A stretch of DNA of 64,000 nucleotides from Ophthalmolycus amberensis (GCA_024529925.1 JAFEUB010000069.1:1170501-1234500); one strand, 5' to 3'; shown: positions 1 to 14,164, counted from the first letter of the stretch. The notes: a model not told the origin generated them from the letters alone. Numbers and translations: made by a program.

Positions 1-2239
1 GTAGATTCACACACAGCCCTCAGCTGAGTTTGTCTCAATTTTATTTCCATAAAATGACAAGCAGCCCCCCAAATCATGACAAAGAAGAATGAGTATATCC
101 TCCCCCCTCCTCTCCCTCTATCTATCTATCCATCCTTCTCCCCCTCCTCTCCGCACTCATGGGTGCAGGTGTGCTGATATGCAGCCAAACAAAAGCAACA
201 AACTGCCAGTAATAACCTAATGAATGTAGAATTAATGACAGAAAAGGATAAAGAAAAGACAAAATTGTCTTACAATTATGTAATGGTGTGATCTGAAATA
301 TATTTTCTTTCTGATGTAGCCGATGAAAATAAGCAGATCAGTGTGCCATTCTAGGCCGGAGGCGCGGCCGAGCCGGGAAAATACGCAGTACTAATGCATA
401 TGCATGTATGATAATAGACCTTGCTTCCTCCTATAAAATAAAGTTTTTTTTTAAATTACACATATCTGAAATTCACAGCAGCCACGAGACAATAAATCAC
501 AGTAGATTCGTGCAAAATTAGCGGAACGTGGCGTTGAAAAACAACGGAAAATGGAAGTTTGTTTTCCACTGCGTTATCTACATCTCTCCCATCTCAAGCA
601 CTCTTTCCGCTCCAGTGGCTGTTTGCAGCCCCCAACCCTCCCCCCTCAACAAACACACACGCACGCGCACACATTCACACACACACACAAACACACAGTA
701 CGTCTCGTTCAGTCACGGGACAGGGCGATGTACAGTGTGTATAATCGAAATAGACCCTGTAATCCAATTACATACAACAAAAACAGCGCAGAAGCCCTCA
801 CCGCAGCTGCAGCCTGGCAGAGGGCACTGCCAAGGCCACTGTTTGAGACCAGGACCATGAAACGCACGAACTGCCCACAATTATAAACAAATGCTTGCGA
901 TATTTCAAATGTATAGACTAATAAGGTTTATAATATTCAGTTAAAGACCCGTGCGTAAAGAAAACGGATGAATATTCAGTAACAAATAAAATCGTTTTTT
1001 CTCCACGGTGTGGTTGTTACAAAGTGAAATAAATTCATATATATCAAACAAACGGATCATTGTAAAAGGTAAAGTGAATCATTCTCTTCCATCTGCAGTA
1101 TTTAGAGCGAAGCCAATCAGTAGAATCTGGTGCCACAGAAAATGGTGGATGAATAATTAGAACAGGCATGATAACAACTGAGTCTGCATTCACCGACACT
1201 CCTACACCTTATTAAAGAAAACAAACTGTTATATATGGCCTTGTCTCTTAAATATCCAACTGGGGCACATTATCTACAAATTAAAGGCCAGCGCTCGATA
1301 CCCCAGCATTAGATCACTTCTCTCATAAAATGTATTGACCCTTGCTGCTACACAGCCGCACGCTCACGCACACATGGGGCAAACTGGTGTTTATGCACTA
1401 TTTGAGAGATTCTTCCAAAAAATAGCTAATAAAATAAATCCCCCCCACTCTCTCTCTACCTTCCCACACGCACGCACGCACGCACTCACTCACACACTCA
1501 CGAACACGCACACACACAAACACATACACACACAGTGTTGGGACAGGGCAGAGACAGTCGGCAAATACATTAAACTCCTTTGCCCCCTTGGACTTTTGCG
1601 AGTAAACAGCCTACAGCTTTGGCCAGTATCAGCGCTCGAGGTCGCCCGCCTACCCGTGCGCGCGCCTGCAGATCCTTATCAGCCTCTCCTCTAATTCAAC
1701 AGCCTCCATATTCACGACACCTCCACATATTCATCATGCTAAATGCAAATGCAGTTGTCTTTTTCACCATAACGAACGCAATGTGCACTTTTGAGACCTA
1801 TGTGATTTTGGGACCGTTCGTCCAAATTAAGTGCATATTAATGTTACGCTCAAGCTTTTTTTTAGCGTTTTTAATCATATCATTTGCTGATCATCATGAG
1901 ACATTGAGGACACAAGAGAAATCCGAGCACTCGGTCAGGAGTAAAGCGAAAGCTGACCAGGAAAACAGCATTTCAAAACATTAAGAAAAAGTTACCACAC
2001 CTCCTGCTAAGGTGATTTAGGGTTTGATTTGACATCTATGGCCCTCCTTTATGAATGTAATTCAATTCAACATCAGTTATCCACCTGATAAGATAATAAA
2101 TACGCACAGAAACTTCAGCATTGCACTGAAGATGAGACAACATGCAGATAAGCAACACTTGAAGAGACAGATTTCCAACCTACCTTCTTGTGAAGAATAC
2201 AGCAGAAGTAAAGTTACAAGCCACATGCCATTAAAAGCA

Positions 2240-2500
2240 GTTATATTTCACAGGAATGTTGTGCAGTCCCCCAAGAAGAGTGCACTGCGCAGCGGTCGGC
2301 CAGGCGAGGCTCCGTGCTGGACTGGTTCTGCTGATACAACCCGGCGGTCTTTCCAGCCCTGGTCCCGCACTCTCCAGCGCCGAGAAACGAGCCGCGGAGA
2401 AAGTACCGCCTCTGCTCCCTGTTCTCTCCTCCCCTTGCCGGGACAGGATGCTGTCGCCCCACCCCCGGTATCCTAATGAAGCGCCGTGATGGAGAGGTGA
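2240..2500. promoter_or_regulatory. CpG-richer patch, possible promoter or 5' UTR
   Basis: This segment is clearly richer in G+C and CpG than the AT-rich sequence around it, with several GCGC and CCGCGG-type words. A good donor (GAGAG followed by gtgagt) lies at the right edge on the plus strand. No coding potential was recognised on either strand. It may be an unannotated promoter or first exon. Confidence 0.25.
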
Positions 2501-3140
2501 GTTATACGCACTAATGGAAGACCAAACGAGACCTCTGTATTACGCGCACTAGATATATGCGTTTAACCAACAGTTTAATGGAGTTCCAATGACAAAGTTG
2601 ACCAAAAATGTGCACCATACAAGTCATTTAAAAGGAAGTTAAAGATAAGACAGCCGGTGGAGGAAAATGCCGGCGCGGATTTCCCATGCAAATCAAGAAC
2701 TCAATAATTTCCTTAAATCAGTTGCCATTGCCTTAGCAGTGTTGCGCACAGAGAATGAAAGTAAAGCCAACAAACACACTTGTAAAGTGAGATAAGAGCA
2801 AGGAGTGTGAAACAAGCCCAGAAAAGCGTGTTCCGACAAACACTCCTGTCGCTCAAATCACTTTAAAAGCGACTGAATATTGTTGATATTAAAATAGGGG
2901 GCTTTTCTACAATCAGCCTCATTTAAAAGTCCTGTATACGGTGATCGATATGGTCAATAAATTCATTAAATTCGACTGATCAGTCATCTTTGTTGACTAT
3001 TGTGTGTCCCAATAAGTCCATACTTTCACATATTTTAAGCATTTAATACAACCAAAACTTCATATGCATGTTAAATGCATATATGACCCAATGAATAGTA
3101 ATACATCATTTAAGAAGACTGTGACATACTGCAAACTATA

Positions 3141-3284
3141 TACATTACATTACATTACAGTCATTTAGCAGACGCTTTTATCCAAAGCGACTTACAATTC
3201 AGATATCACATTTCTACACCGTAGGCACAGCTACGGGAGCAATTTTGGGGTTAAGTGTCTTGCTCAAGGACACATCGACATGCG
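3141..3284 (-). mobile_element. SINE tail fragment (teleost, L2-type tail module)
   Basis: Starts with a TACAT/TACATTACAT tail, then the reverse complement of the widespread fish module whose core reads GTCGCTTTGGATAAAAGCG on the minus strand, then a segment ending near 'ctcaaggacacatcgacat'. This is the 3' part of a tRNA-derived fish SINE in antisense. The tRNA-like head is missing, so the copy is 5'-truncated. The exact family cannot be named without a repeat library. Confidence 0.65.
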
Positions 3285-6200
3285 AATAGCAGACAAGAGG
3301 AGTGAAGAAGAACGATATCTGCAGTCAGCCTGTTTTACATGTGTTTACACTGCAGCTTAACACCTGCCCACCAAACAATCTAAACATTTGACTTCAGTGG
3401 AAGGGTTAACCCTGTGTATGTTTTAAACATTCAATTAGTTAATCATAATCTGGATCTATACATATTAGCATCAGCAGCCCCAGTGGGAGTGGATGTCACC
3501 AGATGCCGTGTCAGTACCACTGACTGATCCGCTGACTTTTATATGAAATAATTTTCTTCGCAAACAACTTTTGGGCCGTTATATTACACTCTAAATCAGT
3601 TATTAAAGAAAGACATTATACTGACCCACATGACATGACCTCAAAGCTGTCTCATTCAATCCTCTCCTCTTTACTGTCATTCAGTTCAACTCCTGAACAA
3701 TCAACACAATGAATACCAAAGCAAAGCTGATTGTTGTTCATCCATTTGAGACCAAACACAAAAACCTGAATTGTTGTCTGCTCAGTCACACAACCTATCT
3801 GACATCAAACACCTCCTACTCTACATGACCTCCACCGTCACTCTTTGTGTCTCCCTCAGTACTGTAATGTGGTGATTTGAGTGGCGTAACCAAAAGTAGT
3901 CCTGATTTTGGATTGGAGCCGAGGCAAGATGTGGCCTCTCTCACTCCCACTGAAGAGCCGCTGTAGTGTGGCAGGCAAGGCAGCACACTCTGCCTCCACT
4001 CTCTTATTATGCAACAGGTGGAAACACACACACACACACCCACGCACCCTCTATCTCTCTCTCTCAAACAGACCCACAAACCTGCACGCACAAAAACCAC
4101 GGTACGACAATGACACATGGTGTGCACAGAAGCACCTCCATTACATAGCTGGACATCCAGACGTGTATTCAAATTCTCTTTTTATAGATGAACACTTTTC
4201 AGCTCTCCCCCAGCCACGAACCATAGTCCAGGTTTAATAGTGCAGCCCATAGTGTATGGTGAGTGAAACTGCTTGTTTAGATACCCTCAGGGAATATAAT
4301 CAGCTTCAAGTATCCTCTCCCAATGACAAACTGGTCATATAACAGCACCCAACACCTTGACACTCAAACCAAGCTCCTCACACACAGAGGCCCCACCCTG
4401 CAAGCAGTGTATGGTGACACTTGAAGGACTCCGTCAAGACTTCAAAAGGCAGCAGGGAAAGCTGGTTAAAGGGCTGATGTGAGTCAGCCCGACAGCACCA
4501 AGCAGGTTGTACTATAATGTCAGCCGGTGATCATCATGGAGCCTGACAGATTGAGCCGGGCCAGCCAGGCCAGGGAAAAGGCAAGCAGCTCCCAGACAGC
4601 TAAAGCAACTGTCTGTGAGGACAGGACCCAGGACAAGCTGCCACCACACCACTAGAAAAAAACCACAGCACTATGTGACTCATCTCCATCACTCTGCTCT
4701 GTCGTTGCCTGGAGATAGGGAAGGAGATAGGAAATGAGGGGAGTGAGAGAGTCTGTTGACTGTGGAAGAAAATGGGTGAGCAGGGCAGTAGACAAACAGA
4801 AAGCAGAGGGAGGGGTGAGGGGCAAACAGAGAGAGTGATGAGGCGGATAAGTTAATGTGGATGTTAATGTTAATGCTCAGACAATCAAAGCTCCCCCTCA
4901 GGCCTCGACTACATGCTAGGATCATATTCGCGCTAATGTATCCAGTATTAATGCACGGCCCGCAGCCCGATGAAACCCTAGTAAGGTCAGAATTAGGACA
5001 GAAAGGGGGATCATGGTGCTACTGCTTAGCTTTGTGCAAGGTCACAGGGAATCTAAATGAGAGTGGGGAGTGAGCTGCAGAACAGGGGCGATGGTGGTGT
5101 AGTGTGGTTGGAAGAGCCGGAAGAGGCAAATCGCTGCATGATGGGTCAAATGGAGGCGTCGTGTTCCTTCAAAACCTCACCATGGCAGTGAAAACGTACT
5201 TCAAAAACACAAAAACTCCAGTTTGTGCTAAGTGTCAATCCTAAACACGGTTAAAGCCAAGCAGTGTGCTGCAGAACTCCTTTTTCCTCAGTGGGGCCGC
5301 CTAGCTAGCTCTGCACGCCACTGTGTATGAACGAGCCACTGCATTAGGCTAATATGAATCACACCCCACCGTGCCGCAGTACATTAACAGGAAGGGGCCG
5401 ACCAACGGAGTGTGTTTGCCTTTAAACCAAGCACGCGTGATTGTTGTGGCAGATGTGTGAGAGTGTATCAGCACATCAGAGGATGTGTGCGTGTGTGAGC
5501 ATGTGTCTACATGGCGGCAAAGCACAGGACTTGCATATCTGGCTGCTCCCCTACCCTACAGTCGGGCGTGCGCGCACACGTATTTGGGAGTGCGCGTTGG
5601 CTTGGGTGTGTTCGTGTTGGCTTATGTGTGTTTTTGCATGAGTACGTGCACGTGAACATGAGATATCAAGGGGTGCTAATTTATTCAAATGAGCTGGGGA
5701 GGATAACGAGAGGATGGGGTGAGGGGCTGAAGTGGTGTGTGTAGTGTGTGAAGTGGTGTGTGAAGTGGTGCACCTTCTTCGGCTGGAGGTTCATCGCTCT
5801 CTTTTTCTCCTCCTCACTTGATTTTTCACGTTCGCAAATGAGACTATTTGCATGGCTGAGAAAGAGCGAGGCAAGGGAGATGGGGGAGAAAGACAATTAC
5901 ATTGAAAAGAGAAAGAACAAAAATTGGAGATGAGGAACGGTGAGATTCTGAAACAGACAGAACGCCCGCAGACAAAAGCATACCATGCCAGGGCGATACC
6001 ACCACTTTCAAGATGGCTGCCGCTGGAGGCATCCTCTGTGGGACCAACCTAGAGACCCGTCGCTCTCGCTCTGTAGTGGGTGACACACAAACACCACTTT
6101 CTGACTTTGATTGTGTGTTCGTCAAGCACACCGAGGAGAATGAAATTTGAACAGCTGAGTAAAGGATTAACATTCATCATTTGAATTTGAATATGTTTAA

Positions 6201-8185
6201 AGACCGAGTCAGATGAATATGGTCCGTGCCTTGTACAGAGATATTGATCAGAGATATCTAGTGACACCCAGTGGTCACAATTAAAGATGTTATCATCAGA
6301 AGATCATACATTACTGAATTCCCTACAAATGCTGATGGTGGGGCAAACTAATTGGTCACTCCAAATCAAGGTTGTTGGTCCATGGATCAATAATGCCAAA
6401 AGTCTGGCCTGCCAATCAATTATTTCTCTCTTTCAAGAAATGTGGGTGTTAGACTTTAACACACTGAAGTGTGTTACTTGTAAAATATTTATGAAATTTT
6501 GATTAAATGAGACAAAAAACAAGACAGGACTACCAACCAAACAAAGTGGGCGACTGCCCCAAGAGTCTGCTGCTCACTGCGATAGTCGGTTTTGGTAACG
6601 TGGCTAACTGTATATTTGTAAGGGAATTTGCGCCACTAAAGTACAATATGAACGAAGGAGCGTCTTTCATTGCGACCTAATCTGTTTTAGTTTTTCTTCA
6701 TGGCACTCACGTGCTCCTCAAAAAAAGTCACTTTGACTCAAAATACCACAAACTAACTGACAAAGACTAAACAAAAAGAAAAACGGGGCCAGGTAGTATT
6801 ATTCCAGGACAGGAGTACTGGTTGGAAATAATGAAGCTGTCATGTGCAGTCTGCTGTGTGCACTGTACGTACTGAAAACTTCAAAGCAACAAGGTGTATT
6901 CACAATGCACAGAGCGCAGCAGGTAGGGGGTGTGATCAGCCATGGCTCTCTGCTGTTGCATGAAAAACATGTTATAACTAGATTAATGTCACACTCCAGT
7001 TATTATTACATCATGTGGCATATCCTTGTCAAGACAATAAACAGACCTCTTTATGCAACTATCTTAATCGACAGGTGTGTTCATTCAATACGCACGCCAG
7101 ACAACAAAGTGGGTTACTAAACGTCTTATCTAGTCATTCAAAGTTATTTAGTAATACTCTGCATGTAAACTCTATTACATCAAAGGAAGCTTTGGGGAAT
7201 TCCGAGGAGCAACATGTATAAATAAGGGATGAACAAACATAAATAAACGACTGTTTACACTCAAATCTATACAGTTCTGGTCTGTTACATCACATTAAGT
7301 CAACAATAAACAGATGTGAGCGACAAAGAGAATGAGTTAGCAGGTGTGAGGGGACGTTGTAGAGCTTAGCTGCAGGCAGATTTTCCAACTTGACCCTCTG
7401 TGCTTTGATCTTATCACTTTCCCACGCTTTAACACTCCTGTACCTCTATCTTACAGCTTAACGTGTTCCACAGACAGCCACGCATAAGCTCACACAGTAA
7501 CAAAATCCACTGACAACAAAATGAATGGAAATAAACATAAAAATGTTGTTGTGATTGCTGCACATCGGGGAAATGCTTATTTAAGCCCTATATTCCTCAG
7601 TTTCTAAACTGAATTGATAAGATGAAACAGCAGAACTAATAATTGCAGAGATCTTCTAAACCCAAACTACAGGAACATAATTAAAATTGCAAAATCGTTT
7701 CGGGACAAGCCGATTACAACTTAACACCATCACACTGCACTAACTAGAAGAGCATCTGCCACCAAAGGTAAGAACGACCAGGAGAGAAACATCAATCTTA
7801 GTCGCTTGTCATGAAGTGTGTAGGTCAACTTCTTGCCCATAAAAATGCTCCATTTGAGCAAGGGAAACATATTGCCTCTTTGTTTCCCTCAGTCTCAGCA
7901 GATACCAGTAGCCATCCTAAATGCTTATGGGAACAGTACTGACCAGTGTGCTTTTGTTTCTGTGTTGTTCTCCAAAGTTCCTGCCGGTGCTGTGATGCTA
8001 TCAGCTAGTGAACTGTGTGATAAATGCCTTCCCATGCTTACCTCAACTGTAGCCCTTATGGAAAGCAGATGACCTGAGCCCTGAGGGATCCAACCGGTAA
8101 AACCACCTGCTTCACGCTCGGCAGTTGGCTGTGTTAACTTTTACAGCTTGGTCCTTCATTTTCCCCACAAATTCAGAAGGCTGAG

Positions 8186-8287
8186 TGGAAGGAGAAGGGG
8201 GGGGAGAGAGGGAGGGAGGGGAGAGAGAGGGAGGGAGGGGAGAGAGAGAGAGGGAGGAGGGAGGGAGAGAGAGGGAGGGAGGGAGAG
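8186..8287 (+). repeat. 102-bp uninterrupted purine tract (GGGA/GA rich)
   Basis: Every base from 8,186 to 8,287 is A or G, built from GGGAGGGA and GAGAGA units with a G8 run. Such tracts can form triplex (H-DNA) or G-quadruplex structures. No gene is adjacent. Confidence 0.85.
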
Positions 8288-9908
8288 TGCAGGGGGTCCT
8301 TGGGATTCACCCAGTTGACAGCTCCTGTCTCTGCCTGTAACGACTTATTTATTCAGGGGTAATTAATCAGGCGCAGTTTTCTGGCGGTATGATTAATGCG
8401 CTTTGTCATCTGCGCTGCAGCGATGAAAATACAGCAGCATGTGATGCCACTGCTCGGCTTTAGCTGGCAAAACGGGACGTCCTGTTTGAAGTGGTGAATG
8501 TAACTCGATTTGGGCCCTTTCTGAAAACAAAACCACTTCAACCTAGTATTTTTTTAAAGGTGTGCTGCTACTGCCCTAGCTGATGGCCTATTTGTCCCGA
8601 TTTGGCGCTCCAGTTAATTTATAGTGCACCTGTTTATGTTTTATTTTATCTCTGATGTAATCTGTAGCGTTAACATTTCCCACATCGTTGTCTCATTTAC
8701 AGCTCGTGATGATATATGTGACTGCATTTTGATTGCATTGACACATTTTTTACCTACCTGTTCTTTTCCACAGTATTTGGGAGTCATCTGATCATTTGGT
8801 CAGCAGCTTTCACTTCCTCTCAGCCTGATGCGGGCAGTTGCGGTTCTTCTTCCTGTGCTCGTGCTGGTCTCATGACGCCACCTTGTGAGCGTTTTGGTTA
8901 CCACAAGTCAAAGGAACCATATCCACATCCGCTTTTCTCTGTCCCTTATTATTAAGTATGAAAACAGATTTTGTTACGAAACTGACACTCGCACCATCTC
9001 AGAGGTTGTGTATTATCCATTACCCAAACTCCCACAACTATTACTGCCATACTTTTACAATACAAATATAATATAACTTTATAATATTAAATATACAGCT
9101 TGCCCACTACAGCTGAAGAGTGTTTGAGAGACCCATAGATAAGACATGATGCCGATCTTTGCAATGCCGAGAGCTTTTATTTTATTAATCTTTTTAGTTG
9201 GTATTTTGATATCCATGTGTGACTTTGCAGTGAGTAAAGAGACAATGATTAACATGTGAATCAAAAATATTTACTAAAATTGGGTGCAATAATTGACTCA
9301 AACACGAAGACATCCTCTTACAGGTAGCATTCAAAACATGGCCGAAGTCAAAGGGAAGGAGGCAACATTATGTGAACTCTCATTAAGGTGAAGTGACTGC
9401 ACCTGAGAGGGGCGGTTCCTTTCCAAGGAGCGCTTGTTTTGTTTCTTTTCGGCCAGAGGCATGCTCACGTGGTTCTTCTGCTGGGGATTTCTGACAACCT
9501 CATTTTGGTATTTGTGTTATGATATCTGTATCTAAAAGTATGCTTACTTTCATTCAATAGACGTCTCTATTGTTACATTTGTTATTGCACATTGAGTTTC
9601 ATATAGTTATTTTATATTATATATTTTGATATTCTTGTAGTCCTATTTTATATTTGATGCTTTATATTGTTATGTCATTTCTCTTAATTACTTGTCACCT
9701 GATTGGAGGTGCAACTGTTATTTTGTTGTCAGAGAAAATACATACAAAGCTCTCTTAAATCTTAAATGTTGAAAAACAATTTGTTATATTTAATACTTCA
9801 GGAAGCGTATTTATGTTTATTTATTTATCTGTGTGAATTTGCAAAATATTTCAAAATCCAGGTCAGAAATTATGTCTAACATCAAAAACACAGAAAGGTT
9901 AGAAACAC

Positions 9909-9914
9909 TTTATT
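9909..9914 (-). terminator. candidate polyadenylation signal of the fxyd2-like gene
   Basis: AATAAA on the minus strand, about 90 bases past the stop codon of the fxyd2-like gene. The short distance suits a compact 3' UTR. Confidence 0.6.
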
Positions 9915-10001
9915 AGTACAAAAGCCTCATATCCTCACACACATAACAGCATTGTAGCACATTGCAGCACTCTCCTCAGTTCCTGGCCGGTTCTGTTCAG
10001 T

Positions 10002-11715
10002 TCAAACATCTTCAGCATGTTTTGGCTGGAGAATATAAAAAGGTATTTTTTATTTCATTTATTTATTTAATAGTCTTTTTTCTCATTTTATATTATGCAG
10101 ATATCAACTGTTAAAAATAGATTGTTACATTTAACCTAAAATAATGCAAAAGTTAAAACTTATTCGATTTTTGAAATTATTTCTACAGCCAACAGATGTC
10201 ACTTTAGAGCTGGATGTCATTTCCCTTACCTTGGATTTGCCACAGTTGGTGATCTTGTTGCCTTTAGTGAAAAATAGGATCAAGAGATTAGTTATTCCCA
10301 AAACTCAGAACTATTGTGCTTTTCTTTTAACAAAGCTGCTCTGATAACAACCCTGATGGAAACAGAGCTGTAGGGTTGGAGCAATATATACATTTTATCC
10401 CCCATCAGTCAATGAAAATGTGTTTAGATGCACTTTTGTCTGTCCAGCAACATGCTGTATGATCTCAATCCACTCACAAACACACAACACACACACAACT
10501 AAGATCATCTTCTCTTTCACACTGTTTTGTCTTCCGTGTCCTTGTATCAGACTCCTCAAATTCATATTTGTTGCTGTTGCTCAGCTGTTGACTTACCTGC
10601 CAACAGAAGGATGGAAAGGAACACGATGACCCCGGCGAAGACCAAACCTCCAACACGTAGTGTGTAGTAGTCTACATATTCACAGAGAATAATGTCACCA
10701 CATCATCACGGTCTTTCATTTAACCTGCTGTAGTCTCTTTCCTTTGCTTTCCTTCAAACCATTTTAAGCTCTGCCTGTGCATTTTTTCCTTTTCGCCCTC
10801 TATAATCAAGCTCCTGTTACTTATTTTTTCCCATCTCTCCCTTTGTTGACCCATTTAACAACTATGTGCTGGCAGAAACCCCCTTTATCCTGTGCATGCA
10901 TTCTCTTTTTAGGGCACTGGCAGAAGTTAAATATTTAAACTATTTTATCCTCGCAGATACACTTTCAAAGTTTTAGTCACTTACCGTATACAAAGTCTGC
11001 ATCAGGGTCGATGTCTGCACCTAAGGATAGAGAAAGAATGGACATAGTTTGAAAGAAACACAGTAAACATGTAGTAATTCTACCAAAACGTAGCATGCTG
11101 CAGGGAAATATTATAAAATCCTTTTTTTACACATAATTAATTAGCCTACATTTAATTGATCTAATTCACTTGTAGTAATACTGACACACTACCAGCTGAA
11201 TGGCTCGTTATATAACTAAGTTAAGAAAATAGGTCATAATCAGTATTAGTCTATTCCCTGCAGGTGATTTTCCACACAGACAGCATGCTATTTCGGGTTA
11301 GTTTGAGATAGGCCTGCAAATCAGCTTTAGAACTACAAATGTTCCAACGAATAAAGGCAATGTAATCTGTCATTAACACCCATCACTGTAACTTTGTCAC
11401 GATATTGCCACATGTGCAGTGCCACTAGCATGAGCTACTTGCTGTATGCTGAAATGAGAAGGTGAGCCTGAACTGAGGCTGCTGGACTCCAGCTTGCTTA
11501 TGTTACTCATAATAACAGTTAGCAGTTAATAAGTCAACCTTGCTCTACCAAGGTACGTTTTTGTTGTTGCTCAACTCCAAATCAGAAAAACAAGAATGGC
11601 TGTGATCTTTCAAATACTATGTCCCTCAAATGTTGTCATATTAAAGTGGCTCTGTCTCTCCTGTTCGTAGATAATCAGCAGTTCAGGCGCTGAGTAGCTT
11701 ACCTTGAGAAGACAT
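10002..11715 (-). CDS. fxyd2: FXYD-family Na,K-ATPase regulator, fxyd2-like (gamma subunit)
   Basis: Coding exons on the minus strand are 11,715-11,703, 11,020-10,985, 10,671-10,597, 10,261-10,230 and 10,025-10,002. All have AG/GT borders and continuous phase, giving 59 residues. There is no signal peptide, as in mammalian FXYD2. The family motif is FVYD (residues 14-17), followed by R22, GG (24-25) and one membrane helix (about 23-41), then a short basic tail (NKITNCGKSKPKHAEDV). FXYD proteins sit beside the Na,K-ATPase alpha subunit and tune its ion affinity. Two oddities: the usual Pro before the Phe of the motif is Asp, and the Ser after the helix is absent. The 75-nt membrane exon has the same length and phase as in the neighbouring fxyd6. 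Paralogue naming rests on position next to fxyd6, as in human; fxyd7 or another member is possible. A 5' noncoding exon probably lies just upstream. Confidence 0.82.
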
Positions 11716-11759
11716 GATGCCTGGTCTGTTTGTGTGTTCTGCTGACAAAACTGGAGGGA

Positions 11760-13483
11760 CATAACGCAAACAGTTAACAAAAGGCTGGTGATAACAGCAG
11801 CTGGCAGCTGGTGATAGCCATGGCATCTTTTTTTAATCTTGTTTTTAAATAATGACAATAAAGTTCACCATCAAATCTGGTCCCTCAAAGCTGTTGTTTG
11901 CAGGGAGGGATATTTCTGTGGATTTGGTTTCAATAGTCCCTCCATTTAAATTAGATTTGAGACTTGTAGAGGCTCGTTTAAATGGGCTTATTCACTTTAG
12001 ATGAGATGTAGTTGAAAGCTTGGAAACTCTATATGCCCTGGTAAATTGCCTCACTGGGTTCCTCTACTACAGACTTAGGAGCAAAGTGATTGCATTGCTC
12101 TTCACTAAGAACTTTAACGGGCTAATGGCGATATTGATCCTCGTTCCACCCCCACCCTTTCCCTCTGCACCCTTCACGCACACACACCGGCTTCTCGTTT
12201 GATCTACGTCTCCTGACCTATAATCATTAACTTACACCGATTAACAGACGAAAGATTTCCCTTGCTGTCCCCTTTGTGTTGAAGCATGCCACTGTGTAAT
12301 TGGTGACTTCAGTGCTTTCATTTATTATGTTTCCGGGCCTTTTCAATGCACCACTGAGCTTATAAGAGCATACCGGGACAGTTACTCATTAATATATTAC
12401 AGCTCCAATAACCATTAACCTTGAACCTTGCACATTTTGATAGAGGTTATAGATGGGGAACAGAAGAGTAGCTGTGGTGGCACCCAGCTAATAATGCAGA
12501 ATTGATACGCAATAATTTTGGCAGATAACCACACCACCCCTAACGTGCAGCAATGCATCACTGTTATTAGATTTCTTCAATGGGGTGCAATTAACAAGAA
12601 CAATGACAACAGAGAACTGTCTGTCCTAACCCACTTTCACATGACATATTAATTGGAACTTGTGTGCTTTCATATGTTGCCTCATTAAACAATGGAGAAA
12701 CTAGTAAAGTTAAACTTCGCATTGTGAGAATGAAAATAAGTTCTCTTTGACATAGAAATACACGTTATATAGACCATCTAACATCATCTAACATCTCAAA
12801 CAAACATGGATTCACATTGTAATCATCATTTTACCAACTCATAGGCATCTGAAATGGACACAACTGATTTATTTTTATGACCTGCACATCTAATTTAACA
12901 TTTTGTTTTGGAAATTAAGTTTTTTCTCACCTGAGTTCCTGAAGGCTCTATATTTCTTCTGCCCAGGTGTGTGTGTGTGTGTGTCCCCTGTCAGTGCCAG
13001 AGGTAGGTGCTCCCTCCCTAACAGATCCACCCTCTAACAAACACACACACACACACACACTCATACACAAACCACCTCTCCACGCCCACATCCATATTTC
13101 AGTCATAGCCGCTTCTTTTCATATCTACACAGTCTCACAAAGTTTGTACTTTGATGCCAATAAATAGTATATCCGCCAACCTTTGGAATGGTAGTAGAAT
13201 GAGCAGTACATTACTGGCTCTGCTGGTGAGGAACACATTTTCTGATATAGTTTCATAGCACCAAGTAGCAGCTCATAACCTTGACTGACATTGATAGGAA
13301 ATTATCAGATTGATTTCAAGTGCTGTTAGAGGGCTTCTTGTGAAATCTGCTTTTCTAGGCTAAGATGTTCAGGCATAAAGACCCTGAAGAGAATCCTGAA
13401 AGAAAAGTGATTAAGATTTACACTAAAGTCTGGTCTTCATCTAATTGAACACAAAAACACATTCACGTGAATGGTCAGACACT
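11760..13483. other. intergenic region between fxyd2-like and fxyd6
   Basis: No coding exon is seen. Short CA and GT runs occur at about 12,967-12,985 and 13,038-13,062. The part around 12,380-12,600 is AT-rich with several ATTA/TAAT words and looks like possible noncoding regulatory sequence, which cannot be tested without alignment. Confidence 0.45.
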
Positions 13484-13489
13484 TTTATT
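13484..13489 (-). terminator. candidate polyadenylation signal of fxyd6
   Basis: AATAAA on the minus strand about 1.3 kb past the fxyd6 stop. It would give a long 3' UTR containing the AT repeat at 14,165-14,199. Other signals may be used. Confidence 0.35.
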
Positions 13490-14161
13490 TGTTTCTGCCA
13501 AAAGCACAACAGGTAGCACCACAACAAGGCCTCATGCGTAAAATGAACATAGCATTTAAGTGTACAGCAGTCGTCTTTGAAACACTCAGACTTAAGATTG
13601 ATTAAAGCCTAACCTGACAGGAGATTCACAACAAGGATTGGTCATTTGTTCTCTCGCTATGATTTGGCTTACGTTAATGTAGTCTTGCACATAGATATTG
13701 ACAATTTTACATTTCACATCTCTCAAACTCAGCATTTTCTCTCTTTCTCAGAAAATGTAATACTTGTATGGCCACTCAAAGCATAATGGCATCAGAGAGA
13801 CTGAGCAAGCAATTTAATAGACAAACAAGAAAGAGGAAAGAAAGAGACCCAGGCTTAGTAGATTTGCGGAACTAGAGAATGTATGCAGAGGAACTAATGA
13901 TAGTCTGCTGGAGAGTCGTTTAATCCTGGCGGAGCCAGTGACGTAGCGATGAAGTAGATGTGTGGAGAAAAAGGCAGTGAGACAGCTGAAGCAAGAGCTC
14001 TCTCCATCTTGGATGGTAAAACACTGCAGTGGAGGAGCTCATGCAGATACCTGCAAACTATTACTGTGCTCAGTCAGAGAGCTGTGGCAGTTGAGATTGT
14101 CTTATATAAGGCTCATCACATTAACATGTAGAGATACACATGCACTTGGGATATATACACA

Positions 14162-14164
<3 letters not shown>

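Larger units (their letters stand above)
1..9900. other. gene-free stretch left of fxyd2
   Basis: I see no splice-consistent coding exon here. Open frames are short and mostly pass through CA or CT microsatellites (about 655-700 and 1,465-1,535). From the human order, dscaml1 would be expected to the left, with its 5' end facing this side, so this could be its upstream region; that is inference only. The stretch holds a CpG-richer patch, a SINE tail and a polypurine tract, listed separately. Confidence 0.6.

Noticed and set aside
528..886. Overlapping open frames near the left end
   Set aside because: They run through CA repeats and low-complexity sequence with no recognisable domain or splice structure.
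2241..2489. GC-rich open frames on both strands
   Set aside because: CpG-rich sequence has few stops by composition; residues show no known domain. Kept only as a possible promoter patch.
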